Shown here: positions 34,133 to 45,919 of the stretch, one piece after another
How positions within the stretch are numbered: the first letter of the stretch is position 1
Layout of the letters: the number at the start of each line of letters is the position of its first letter
Notes under the pieces: model-generated
What the model was told of the DNA's origin: nothing
Database searches by the model: none
What the model saw: the letters and a program-made list of their open reading frames with translations, nothing else
Position numbers and translations under genes: made by a program
Assembly (NCBI RefSeq): GCF_020740795.1
Contig: NC_067282.1
Span: forward strand, 40,541,290-40,605,289
From: Apus apus
Lineage: Eukaryota; Chordata; Aves; Apodiformes; Apodidae
Length of the DNA: 64,000 nt
Reading direction: 5' to 3'

Positions 34133-35762
34133 AAATATTTTAAAGATCTTTTAAAAGGCCCTTATGCAGTTGTTTTGTTGTATTTAAATCTTCATCTTTC
34201 TTTTCATAAGGTCTTTTCAGTCATGATACTTATTCCCTCAGGAAAAAGTGTGCATTTCAGCCTTTCTGTCAGAGTTTCCTTACATCTCTTTCAGAATCCA
34301 TTCAGCCACTCAGTTGAATAGCTAACTAAACTCATGCAATCTTTATATGTTTTAGAGCCACAGTCCAAAAGCTATGCCACATAATCAACAAGTAGACAGT
34401 GGTGCTAGGCTTCTGTAGAAAAAAGATAACTAATGTACTATTCTTCTCACTTCTCCAGGTTTTTTTTCAGGTTTTTTTGGTGGTTTTTTTTGCAAACAGA
34501 GAAAAGTACATATACCTAGTTGTGTTTTGGTTTGGTTTTGTTGTTGTTGTTTTTCCTTTATTTTTTAAATTATAATTACAGCGTAAGGGCAGGTCTCATT
34601 TTTATGCATGGAGTTGAAAAAGTAGAGACAGAGAAAGTTTCTGTGAATGTATCAGGCTAGGCTGTTGCATAACATTCAATAACGGTAAAGCTATGAGCAA
34701 ATGGAGAAAAAATAGTCAGCACAGTGTCATACAGAAGTCCAATTGAGTATTCACCAGGCAATTCTTACTGTTACTCACAAATTATCTACAAATGTGAACA
34801 CTCTTGATGATTCATCAGCCCTTCATAAAAGTCCTGTGTATTTTGTCACTCCAAAGGGAACTCCAAAGGGCACAATCAATGGAAAATAAAAATGGCAAAA
34901 GACTGGGTAATTTGACTGTTAAACAAGAGCAAATGACTTTCTGCTTTGCACACTTAGATCCTTGCTGCAGAAGTATACTGTATGAAGTGGAAAACAACTG
35001 AGAATTCGCCACCAGACAAGATTGTACTCAGTCAGTGTTGAGAATATACACAGAAATTAATTTCTCATAGTCCTTTCTCTCCTGTTTCAGGGAAAAAATG
35101 CAGTTTTCTGGAGACTTATCAAGAAAATACACTAACTATACTTTTCATCCCCATGTCCAAGCCAAAGCACATGAACACAAGTGAGACTCTGGCAATCCCT
35201 TCTCAAATACATAAACTGATTTGTTTAAACAGAGTCTGGTCATAGTATCTGAAAGAAGTACTGAAAATATTATTTCCTTTCTCAGTATCAGTCTGGAACA
35301 ACAAACCTAATGCTGATGGAAATTCTCAATGCTCCTCAGCTCTCTATTAAAAAGTGAGACAAGTGTGTCAGAAAAGGCAGCTGAGTCAAATGTCAAATGC
35401 ATAAAGACAGAATTAATTTGTCAGACCGTCTGTCTGATACCAGTTTCAAAAATGAAATAAGTGTTCTTGATTATTTTTACAGAATTGTTAGAAATTGAAA
35501 GATTTTTGATAATTAAGTATCTGCTGGTTTGTTTTTATGTCTGGTGCTAGTGGAGGTATCTGTATGACAAGTACACAACAGTATGATGGGATACATTTAC
35601 ACACATTGGAATATATTGTCCTTCAGCATCCATATCAGAAAGAAGTATCAAACAAATTAAGAAAAAAAAAAAAACAGACTATAAGATTATCTCATAAATT
35701 TTACAGCATCCCTATTTGAAACCAAAACTGAAGTTATCTCACATTTATATTAGCTTTTAGAA
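34133..35762. other. No repeat; G/T tract and one exon-like interval
   Basis: Holds a T/G-rich tract at 34459-34567 and the exon-like interval at 35091-35180. The overlapping 65-codon ORFs on both strands at 34804-35012 have no recognised domain. Confidence 0.5.
35091..35180 (+). other. Possible exon, 90 bp, unidentified
   Basis: A long pyrimidine tract ending TTTCAG precedes 35091, and GTGAGA begins at 35181. One frame is open throughout and encodes a polar peptide containing KMQFSGDLSRKYTNYTFHPH. A second frame is also open across and beyond the interval. No protein family is recognised. Without conservation or transcripts this stays weak; it is listed because both splice-like signals are good and in the right spacing. 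Confidence 0.18.
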
Positions 35763-36295
35763 GTGAATGGATTAAAACTGGAAGAGGGAGATTGAAGTTG
35801 GGCATGAGGAGGAAATTCTTTAGTGTGAGGGTAGTGAGACATTCAAACAGGTTGCCCAGGGAACAGGTTGCCCTTGCACTTCCAATCAGAGAAGGACTTG
35901 TGGGTGATGTGATGGTTGAAGGCCATCTTGAGCATAGAGATCATGGAATTATAAGAGTTTTCAGTTTTTAGAAAAGTAAGGAGGGGGGTTAACAGAACTG
36001 CTACCTTTGACTTCTGGAGGGCAGACTTTATCTGACTAAGAATGAGGAAAAGTCTGAGGTACTTAATGCATTCTTTGCCTCTGTCTCTAGTAGTAAGTTG
36101 TTTGCTGGGTACCCAGTCCCAGGGGGAAATGGTTGGTGACCTGCTGCACCACTTAGACACACACAACTCTAAGGAGCTAGACGGGAGTACAGCCAGAGTC
36201 ATGGTTTAGTGATGGACTTGGCAGTGCTAGGTTAATAGTTGGACTTAATTATCTTAAAGGTCCTTAAACCTAAATGGTGCTATCATTCTATGCTT
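35763..36295 (+). mobile_element. Rearranged CR1 LINE
   Basis: 35763-35875 is late CR1 (AGATTGAAGTTGGGCATGAGG...GGTTGCCCAGGGAACAGG). 35900-36180 belongs much further upstream in ORF2 (endonuclease-RT linker, for example GTCTGAGGTACTTAATGCATTCTTTGCC). 36195-36295 is the CR1 3' terminus (GGACTTGGCAGTGCTAGG...TCATTCTATG). The order is therefore not colinear with one element. Either an ORF2 fragment was inserted into a CR1 3' end or two copies recombined. Confidence 0.7.
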
Positions 36296-37639
36296 TTTTT
36301 TTATTATTCTCTTCATTCATCTCACTGTATTCTATGAAATTCAGAAACCTATAAAAATTATGGTTCTACTAGCTCCATGCTTGACTAAAAACCTCTGTTT
36401 CTGCTATTAACGAGTCACTTTTCATGCAGAAGATCTTCCTAATTATGAAATAAATTAATCTAAATAGTGATTTATTTCAGTGATCTTTTTACCAAAGCTG
36501 CCATTTCAAATGATAATTTTTTATTTGCTCCTGAACAGTAATGGTGTTAATAATTCTGTAAGTGACATTTCCTTTTTGTGTGGTTCTGTGGAACATCTAT
36601 TTAAATAAAAGCTCAGACTTGTTTTGCTTGATTAAGGCAGCATAATATTAATAGCTCAGACAATAAGAAATTAATAGTTAGGGCAACCTACTATAGTCAT
36701 TGAATTTCTTATGACAGGCTTGTAAGTAATCTCTCATTGTAATAATGCTCTGGGATTCCTGAAACTTGTACATATTGTAATAGGAAAATCACTACCCCGA
36801 GCTCCTTAATTTTCTATAGGGAATACATTTCATATCACTGACATTGCGCATAAGAAACTAAATGAAGGTATTTTTAAAACTTATTTCAGTGGATCTAATT
36901 CCAAAATATTGCTGTAGTGCTTAAGGTGCTATTAGATCTTTAGACTCATGACCATGAGAACTATGTCTACATCAACAAGTGATGAAATGCAATTTATTTA
37001 GACTGTTGAATTTATTCACAAGATGAAAAAATGGCAACCACTGTCTGTGCTTCAGGGGCATTTACTTTGGCCCAGCTCTACTTTGTTCCTATCATTTGAA
37101 CTCCACAGAAATTGGGGTGTGTTACATGACCCCCTGGACACATCCAGTGGCTTAGTTTTTGGCCAAAAGGAATTAAATAATTGCCTGTCTGAAACCACTC
37201 CACCATGTGAATCATAGGAGACAAACAGGAGGCGTACTTCAAAACTGTTCTCCTGATATGAAATTAAAATACTAAAGTAGAATGATCTTAGTGTTAAAAC
37301 AGCTCATATAAACCTTTCCTACACAGTTTTCTGATCATATAAAAAAAAAATTAGAGTGGTGAACTGAATACACTAGCACAGCACTCACCTTTCTCTATCT
37401 TCTGGTCCAGCACTTGCCTTCCAATTGTTTCTGCTATTTAGTAAGGAAATAAATTCACTAAGTACAAGGAACTACCTCTTCTGACATGGATTTGTAATGT
37501 TGTGCTATTTGGAATATATAATGAGAAACATAGGAAAAGTTTCTTCTGTTTTCTCTCTTGCCTACTCAGAAAAGGTTCTCTGCTTATGTTCTCTGCATGC
37601 ATAGGTGTACTGGATGATTGTGACAAGGTTTTGTAGCAG
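36296..37639. other. No recognisable feature
   Basis: AT-rich spacer, no supported element. Confidence 0.5.
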
Positions 37640-38095
37640 AGGGGCTTCTGGGGTGGCATCCCATGGAAAGAATCCATGCTGGAGTTGTTCTTGAAGAACT
37701 GCAGCCTGTGGAAAAGACACATACTGAAGAAGTCCATGAAGGAGTGTCTCCCATGGGTGGAACACCACACTGGAGAAGGGAAGAGTATGAGGGGGAAGGA
37801 ACAACAGAGATAATATGTGATTGACTGACATTCCCTGTCCCCCTGTACCACTTGGGGGAGGAGGTGCCATTTCCTCCAATCTCAATATTGGAGCATCCCA
37901 AAGAGTAAGAAATCAAGTAAGAGAGCCAGGAGACCTGCATGGCTGAGCAGGGAGCCACTGAACAAACTCAAGCTGAAGAAAGAACCTTACAGAACATGGA
38001 AGAAGGGGCTGACCACTTGGGAGGAATACAAGAGTGTTGCCTGAGGATGTCAGGATGCAATGAGGATATGTAAGGACTTCACAGAATTAAACCTG
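37640..38095 (+). mobile_element. ERV LTR fragment, mid part
   Basis: Contains GAAGAACTGCAGCCTGTGGAA, GTCCATGAAGGAGTGTCTCCCATGGG and ACTGACATTCCCTGTCCCCCTG...CTTGGGGGAGGAGG. These blocks are in the same order as in the LTRs at 15124-16097 and 53388-54198. Both ends are lost. Three overlapping minus-strand ORFs (107-137 codons) are composition artefacts of this LTR. Confidence 0.65.
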
Positions 38096-38870
38096 TTGTT
38101 GTCAGATAAACTTAAGCATATACTAATGCTGATCACTCTTGCTACCGTATTCTACACTTTTCTACCATAGTTATTGCAGGGTTTCCTACAGCAAGACTGT
38201 AGCTCTTCAGGTGGGATTCATCTCACCAGCACTTTGAGTGTCTCCATGACAGCTGCCTATATGTGATTTTGATATCCTAACTCCTTCCTCCTGTTGGAGG
38301 TAAGAATCTAGTCAATATAGTTCTTGGTTTCTAGAGAGGTGTTCAGTAGTTCGCATAGAAAGGGTGAAGCTTTGTTGGCTGTGCTGATTACACCATCAGT
38401 GGCAATAATGTAAATTAATTAAGACATCTCATCTCCAGACATCTAGTCATATGTAGACACCTAAATTTCAATTAGCTGTTTTCCTGTCCTGTCTGCCTAC
38501 ATGATCATTTTTCTGAACTTATTGATATACTGTGGAGCAATACAGCAGTTGCAGCAACAGGAGCTCTTGTATGAACAAGAGAGAGACCAAGATCTAGCTC
38601 AGCTAGGTTTAATGTTTCTGATGAAGGTGCCCAAGCTAGGAGTATAGTTAGCCTATGGGTTCTATAATATAGATAGTAGAGGAACTTGAAAGGACAAATC
38701 CACTTTCCCAGTCCTCCAGGGTTTGCCTTAGTGTACTGGTGGATATATTATGAACATAAAAAGGTGATATAATAATTTATGTTTCTGCAAACTATTTGCA
38801 CAAACATTTTCCATGTTGCTAATATTGATTGGGGTAATGCAGTAGTTTTGGAAGAGGGAAATTAAAAAAC
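38096..38870. other. No recognisable gene; possible very old repeat
   Basis: A stretch around 38430-38490 with CAGACATCTAG...AGACACCTAAATTTC is reminiscent of old dispersed repeats, but nothing firm can be named. Confidence 0.35.
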
Positions 38871-38871
38871 C

Positions 38872-39345
38872 CTATATAATTATCAAAATAGACATACTTT
38901 TGGCATTGGTTTGATTTAGTATTACAACTTCTGCTGGCTTTTTTCTTGCAAAACTTTGGTCAATAACATCTTTTGTGCTGTGATATTTGTGCACTGCAAA
39001 TGCCAGGCAGGTATGAGCAAAAATAACCCCAGGTCCTAATGTTAACATTCTCACAATATCACACAGTCCTTCATGACCTTGTAGCCCTTGTACAGACTTC
39101 ACTACCACTATAAAGTAATTTGTATTCCTGGCACAACTTTACAATATGCTTTTCCAACTGCTTGCATCTGTTTTGAGCAATGTCTTTGTTAGTAAATCAC
39201 ACCACTCAGCTGTCCTTCAAAGCAGGGCAGAAGAAAATCAATAAGCTGTTGGTCAGAGACAGAAACCTCCATTATGGTAGGAAGGATGAAGTATAAAGAA
39301 GGCACAAATTGTTTCTTCATGCATGCTTTTGTCTTTAAGACTACA
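38872..39345 (-). pseudogene. Possible broken coding sequence, unidentified
   Basis: Three successive open stretches on the minus strand, in three different frames, together cover about 470 bases. They are 39345-39190 (about 48 codons, including SVSDQQLIDFLLPCFEGQL), 39215-39085 (about 40 codons, including CKQLEKHIVKLCQEYKLLY) and 39108-38872 (78 codons, including HEGLCDIVRMLTLGPGVIF). Their composition is more protein-like than that of most ORFs here. That would fit a pseudogene with two frame changes, but each piece alone is short enough for chance. No family is recognised, no poly-A tail follows and no clear splice sites border it. Confidence 0.22.
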
Positions 39346-41344
39346 GTTTTTTATTTTTATATCTATACTGAAACCTAGTAGTTTAAAAATATTTGTAACC
39401 TCAATACAAATACATAAAACTATATTCTTTATTTGTACTTTTTTTTTCTTTTGGAAACAAAATTCATTATAATGTCTTTATGCTATCATTTAATATTATA
39501 GAGATTTAATGGAAGTAAAATCTTTCTTTTACTCAGTATTTTGCTTCATTGGTTAGATTGTAGTAGATTAAAATGAAAGTTTGGAGTCTTCATGCATTCA
39601 ATTCAGCTACCACTTAGCATATGATTACACTCATTCTAGACAATTTAGTAAACAGTTTCAGTCGCCCAGGATCATGGACTCAGCCATAATATTCACTGCA
39701 TGACTGGGCTGTCCAAGGAACAATTTTTTTATCCCTTCCTTGTCAGCACTTTGAAGCATTTTGTATGAAGAATTTGTCAGGTTCTCTAGTTTAAAGACAA
39801 TTTGTTATAACCAGGAACAGAGGTAATTAGAGGTGGAAATGAAATGTTTATTGATTTCATATCAAGATAAGCCATTTATATGTTTAAAAATAGTGAAGAA
39901 AAAGGGTTCTAATTTAAACAAATATCCTATAATAACCTCTATGATGAAGGCATCTGATTGATGCTAGAGAATAAAGCAGACCATGAAGGTTGATTTGTGT
40001 TTATTTTTTATTTCTTCAGAAAGTATCATCATTGAATTGGAAAACTTCAAAAACATCTTTAGAATGTTTTATAGAATAATAAACTAAAATCAGGTCAGAT
40101 TCAGTTCTTTGTTGTGAGGCATCAGAAAACATTGGACAGAAAAATGTCAGGTCTGAAAAAAAACAGGTGTAGATTAGGCAGTTAGAGTTGCTTCTATTAA
40201 ACTGCAAAGGACTATTTATTTGTTCTCTTTAAATGAACATTGAATTAACAAGAGAAATTCTGCAGTTTATATTCTCATTTGTTTACTGTTGCAGAAGCAG
40301 GTTCCTTTTAGATTTGAAATGATCTGGCTGTCATCTTTGTAAGTCTTGCCATAACTTTTATTCAGGTAGTGTTAATAGGTTGGTTGGTAGTGATAGTAGG
40401 TTAGCACATAGTGTTAGAAGAAAGTTTGGGTCAGGATTTTTTCAGACTTGTTTAAGCTGGAGAGACATAGAAGAAGCAATTGAAACAGGCATCTGAAAGT
40501 GTTACATAATTCTAATAGTACTATGTAATTCTAAAATTTTGATCTCCTTCCTTGAGGGGAAAAAAATAAATACATTTCCTATTCAGACTGAGATTATAAT
40601 TTGATCCTCAAGAAAGCTTGTGCTTGGATTCTGCCTGTGAAATCTCTTCAGTCTATCTTTCACTTCCAAGTAGTAACAATGTTGAGATCGTAATTTTGCA
40701 ATGTGATCCTGATAAAATTCTACAGGACACATTTGAGAATCTGAATGAACACGTGTTATGACTAGCAAAATAAACAGATGTAATACAGTCAGTTCAACAT
40801 ATCTCTATTTTTTATATAAACCAGAAATTGTATACACTAACAAATTTGTTCATACTGTTATGAAAAATTAAGAGATGCCATAGCTAGCAAAGCATTAACT
40901 TCTTAACCTTTAAGGCTTGGTTGTACTTCAATGCATTGCCAAGAAAGATTAACAAATTATTCCTTAACATTTATAAATTATGATGGCAATTTTGTCTCTT
41001 ATTCTCTTGTGAGACAGATTATATACTACAGAAAAATCAACTTCCACATCCTAAAACCTAATGAGGCTGCAATTTTTTCTTTGTCTTGTAATGAAATAAA
41101 CCATACAGTTGCATTCCAGGAACACTCTAGGACAATATAGGTACTCAGCAGACTTGTATGAATGCTTTCCAGGTAACCAGTTCCTCTTTTATTATTACAT
41201 TTCCATAACATATAAAGATGAAATAACCTTTTCAGAAAGTAGTAATGTTATTTACCAAATACAGCCTCTGTTTCATTACAAGTGCTTTATCACTAGGTAT
41301 CCTAATTTGAGCCAAGGTGGAACTAATTTACTTTTTAGTGACTT
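39346..41344. other. No recognisable feature
   Basis: AT-rich DNA; the ORFs of about 60 codons have no support. Confidence 0.5.
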
Positions 41345-42070
41345 TACTTTTCAGTTAATCCCCTTCTAAGTAGCTGCAGTTACTGAAAGTAATGGCATGT
41401 TCTTCAGTCAGTGTCTACTTCTAGGATTGATAACACTCAATGTTTATAGTTATTGCTGGAGAATGGCATGCAGAGCCAAGGCCACTGCTTGGTTCTGAAA
41501 AAACATCTGATGCTCCAGAACCAGAAGGGAGTAAAGGGTGACACCTGTGACCCTCCTTTGGGAAGGAGTGGACCAGACAGTTGACCAAACTTGACCAAAT
41601 GAAGTATTCCATCCCATACAAGTCATACTTAGTATAAATTTGGGGGATCACCAGGGTCAACCTCTCCTCATCCATGGCCAGCATTCTGGGATAATTCTGT
41701 CCATTCATTTGCCTTTGATGCCAATCCATTTGTCCTGAATCCCTGCATTTCTGCACCCAGCTCCCATCTCCCTCTGACTCCAGGAGTCGAGTCAGGCACT
41801 TTTCCAGGGCCTGCCCTGCAGCCTTGGTGGTGATGTAAGCATTATTGGCTGCAGGATGGGTAGAGGGGCATGATAGTGCCTTTGTCTGTATTTGTATATT
41901 TCATTATTTTACTTCTCATCACTAGTGTTTCATTAAAGCTGTGTAGTTCAGTTTCCAACCTGTAAGTGTCTCTCCCTTATTCCCTCTCCTTTCCTACAGG
42001 GGGAGAGAATGGGCTAAAAGAGAACAATATGTCATTTATTTAATTGCTGGCCCACCGTTAAACCGTGACA
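41345..42070 (+). mobile_element. ERV LTR, plus orientation, start uncertain
   Basis: Aligns by eye with the LTR at 19285 and the complements of those at 29898 and 52151. Matching blocks are CTAGGATTGATA...TATTGCTGG, GAAGTATTCCATCCCATA, CATCCATGGCCAGCATTCTGGGATAATTCTGTCCATTCATTT and TTTCATTAAAGCTGTGTAGTTCAGTTTCCAACC. It ends AAACCGTGACA at 42070. A TATA-like AGTATAAATTTGG at about 41630 and the ATTAAA signal near 41930 fit U3-R order. The first bases are too diverged to place. A minus-strand ORF of 111 codons inside is not considered real. Confidence 0.75.
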
Positions 42071-42599
42071 CTAGGGAAAAAAATAATCTGTTTAAAATAT
42101 CTTAGCTGCCACAGTGTTACTTTCTTAGATGCCCTAGTTTACCTTCAATTTTAAAGAACTCAACAGCTTGTATTCATACCTAGGAAGCCTTTATTAATCA
42201 AATTCTATGAGTACGCATATTCATGGTAACGAGAAGTTTACATGTCCTCTACATGTATCTATTTGTTTGTGGTTTCAGTTTGCATGAAATATGCTTGATT
42301 ATGTTAAATTGGAGACAGTCTAGAATCTTATTATGAGTGGGAGATACGGTTTACTTCAAGTTCACTGATTTTTGTTGAATAATGTTCTGTTTTGTTTATT
42401 GGACAAGTTAAAATAACTCCTGCAGAAATAAACAAATAAAATTGTGTATAGGTTTAAACTTTTTCATGTTCCTGGGCACCAGACTTTTTATTTGCAAATG
42501 CTGAAGGGCTCTAAGCTCCCCCAAAGTTTCTTTAAAAAACCACAAAGCAATTTCCATTTTTTACGTGCCTTACTACATATATGGATATATATGGACTGG
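42071..42599. other. No recognisable feature
   Basis: AT-rich spacer; a 92-codon ORF overlaps the start of the next CR1 fragment by chance. Confidence 0.5.
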
Positions 42600-42985
42600 A
42601 AAAAGGGGAGACATAACCACCATCTTCAAAATGGGAAAATTACAAAACCCTGGGGGAACTACAGGCCAGTCAGTGCCACCTATGGGCCTAGCAAGATCAT
42701 GAAGAAGATCCTGCCTGATTAATTTGGTGGCCTTTTACAATGAGGTCACAGCATCACTGGACAAAGGGAGAGCAATTTACATAATCTACCTGGACTTGTG
42801 TGAAGCCTTCAATGCTGTCCTGCACAACACCCTGGTCTCTAAACTGAAACAGTACAGATTCAGTGGATGGACCACCTGCCGGGTAAATAACTGGCTGGAT
42901 AGTCACAGTCAAAGAGTTGTGATCAATAGCTCGATGTCCAGATGCAGACCAGTGATGAGTGGTGTTCCCCAAAGTTCAGTGCTCT
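42600..42985 (+). mobile_element. CR1 LINE fragment, N-terminal reverse transcriptase
   Basis: The frames show GNYRPVSA at the start, then [20 protein letters not shown]. The latter is RT motif A with its catalytic aspartate kept; the usual form is Y-L-D-F-S-K-A-F-D. The end is RVVINSS...SGVPQSSVL, where the QG of the usual GVPQGSVL is changed to QS. Only about 385 bp survive, with neither 5' nor 3' end, unusual for CR1 where 3' ends normally remain. Confidence 0.85.
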
Positions 42986-44991
42986 GACAAATGCAGAAAG
43001 TATCTAGACATCCTAGGAGAAGGGTTGAAGGAATTTTGCTACCAGTTGCATGGAATAAGAGCACCAAAAAAAAAAGAAAAAAATTAGAAAGAATTTTGAG
43101 TATTAAAGTAACAAAGTAACAGCCATAAAATTGTCCTCAAGCTAACAAGTAAGAACTTTTCACTTCAGTAGGAGAAAGGTTAACAGCTAAAGAAACCATG
43201 ACATATAGCGATTGATTTCAGCATGCCCCTTGGAATGCTCAGTACCTTAACATCCAGTGAATAGCTTCATATTCTTATTAATTGACATCTTCCCTTTGCA
43301 CTTAAGTTTCAGACAAATAATATTTTTGGCTATGTTATGAAACTAAAACCTATGAAAATGTGTTGTGTGAATAAGCAGACTGTTGAAATGCTTCTGACCT
43401 CATAATTTTTACTTGAAAAGAATGAACAGGCTGGAGGAGACAGCTTTTGCAGTGATTGTCATATCCTGTATTAATAAGTTACATAAAAAGTAAATTTAAG
43501 GATCTTCAAAAAGCTGGAGAGATTAGTTTTTATGCCAAGGGGTGATGGATGAAGGAATCCATCTAGCTGATACATTATGCTATCTATATATTTGAATATT
43601 TGAATAACCTTCATTTGATGAGACCAGTAAGACTGGTTCCTTTCATTTTACATATAATTTGCAACTTAATATTATACTGAATTTTATTATTTTTTTAGTA
43701 GAGATACAAAACCTCTGTGGAAATACTCCAGATTGAAGTATGTATACAATCTATGCTCAACTACAGTATCTGTAGTTAGTCAGATATTCTATGTGTAGTT
43801 GAATACAGTTTTGAAACTTTTTTTAACACCTGTATACACCAGGAATTTTCAACCCAAGTGATTAATAAGTTATAATAGGATCATACTGGTGTCTCAGCCA
43901 CCTTTTGAATATTTAAGTGCTGTTGCTTGACCAATTTATTACGTATTAGAATGGAAGAATGGTTGAAACCTAAAGAAAATGTCTTGACATTTAGCTACTT
44001 TGACATTTTCCATCAATATTTCTATGGCTATAAAACAGTCATCCTTGATGTCATTTAACAATGAAGTAATGCTTATTAATTACTAATGTTGTTTAATCTG
44101 TTCTAGATACTAAAGGTTATGTATTCTTTTATTCTTTACTGTGATTAATTCTAAACCTGCAGAGAAGCAAAACCTTTCAGAAATGAAATTAAATTTAAAT
44201 AAGGTTTTAACCTTCATAAACTTGTGGACCCCTGTGAATACCATTCAAAGAATGAAGAAAAATGCTTTCTACATTAAACATCCTGCATCCCTTGCTCTAA
44301 AATCTGTAAAACATTCTTTCTAAATCATATTAAGATGAAAATACTCAGTACAGTAGTATAAAAAAGGCAACACATATGATTAATTAAATGTATCTTAGAA
44401 AAAGAATCTACGCTGTGCAAGGATATGAGTTATTTTACAACAAGCATTTTTGCAAATTACTGCATGGTTTGGAGGTATATTGAAAACACTTTTTAGTTTT
44501 AAAAATAAAATAATTTTATAGTGAACATCTAAAATGTTAAAATCTGTTGTGTTTGTGTAATATGAACACAGCTTAAAAACTGAAAACGAGGAGTGCCTAA
44601 TGAAGCTCACCATACACTTATGTTTTTCTACAGACAATATATGTGTGTATATATATATATATGTGTGTATACATATATCATTAACGGAATGTATATGTAG
44701 CTACTTGGAATGCAATGTGATTAAATTAGAAGTGCTTCTAACACACTGCAATGTGAAGATTGACTTCAGCATAGTATATAACATGGGAATATTATATGAA
44801 CCAACAATTATTTTTTTCTTTCCTCCGATATCTGTCTCTTAGTCTTGGAAATTCAAAATATACAGAAAAAGATTTAGGATAACCAGAGCTAAAAATAAAT
44901 GCATGATTCTAAACCCATTGGTTGAACTTATAACTTTGTTGATGAAAAACACGCTATTAATTTCTAACATTGTGTCTCAAAAATGAAACAT
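42986..44991. other. No gene; TA-rich microsatellite at 44637-44678
   Basis: AT-rich DNA. The only clear item is the TATATG/TGTGTATA microsatellite, two TGTGTGTA units around an (AT)n core. Confidence 0.55.
44637..44678 (+). repeat. AT/GT alternating microsatellite
   Basis: Alternating purine-pyrimidine run with two GTGTGTA blocks around a central TATATATA stretch. Confidence 0.9.
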
Positions 44992-45073
44992 ATCCAGGGG
45001 GCTTGGACTAGATGATCTTTAGAAGTTCCTTCCAACACCGACCACTCTGTGGTTCTGTGACCCTGTGACCCTG
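44992..45073 (+). mobile_element. CR1 LINE tail fragment
   Basis: CCAGGGGGCTTGGACTAGATGATCTTTAGAAGTTCCTTCC...CTCTGTGGTTCTGTGACCCTGTGACC, a CR1 3' end with the octamer repeats changed to GGTTCTGTGACCCTGTGA. Confidence 0.9.
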
Positions 45074-45919
45074 ATGGTGAAAAAGAGTTATCTGAAGTCA
45101 AAGACTAGTAATAATAGTAATGGACTTGGGTTAGGCCCTCTCTGTCTGTAAAACAGCACCAAAAAATGAGTCATTATTTGTTCTATACTCTAACAAGTGC
45201 TTTTGTACATTTACATTTTAATTGTGCACTGAAACGTACCCTAGATGTAAAAGGATATATTGACAGGATAATTTCACCATAATAGTGATAGCATTATGCA
45301 ATGTTATACCCTTTGGATAATGCTGTTATTTCTGATTTAGTTACTAAACTAATTCACATTTCTGAAGCTTATGTTTATAAATTGAATCTATGATCAATCA
45401 TTATGCTTCACCTGAGTAACAGATAAAGATCCATTGTTATTGCTGGCCTTATTCTTCACTGTTGGTACAACTTTTGCAAAGTATATGATCTTACACTCGC
45501 TAGTATTGAGAATTATGCTGTTGTTGCTTGACACTACTAAGAAGGTACAGCTGAAAAATATTTTGCTTGATAGTGTTTATTGTGTGAAATAGTTTTCGAC
45601 AGTGATGCAGAGAAAGTTGGTTCTCTAAAGTTTCAGAAGCTCTCAATCAAAATAAGTAAAATTCTGAAAAATACTTTTACTTGTCTCTATGCTCATAATA
45701 CTTGAGGGAACAGCAAAAATGTGGGTATCTATTACAAAAATGTGGCTATTACCTAGTTGAAACAGCTGAGTTTCTCCACTTTACTGCTAAATTCTGAAGC
45801 GTTTGTAAGGTTCTGCTGATTACCTTCAGAAGTTAACAGTTACAAGTTTGGGTTTTACCAAATTCTAATGCCAATGTGAAAAAAAGATTTAATAGGTTTT
45901 CTCAGGAATCTGCAAGTGC
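45074..45919. other. No recognisable feature
   Basis: AT-rich spacer. Confidence 0.5.

Noticed and set aside
34073..34321. ORF of 82 codons with a repeated HSFI unit
   Set aside because: Translation of the TTCA microsatellite.
37438..37958. Three overlapping minus-strand ORFs of 107-137 codons
   Set aside because: They cover an LTR fragment and overlap in different frames; no domain is seen.
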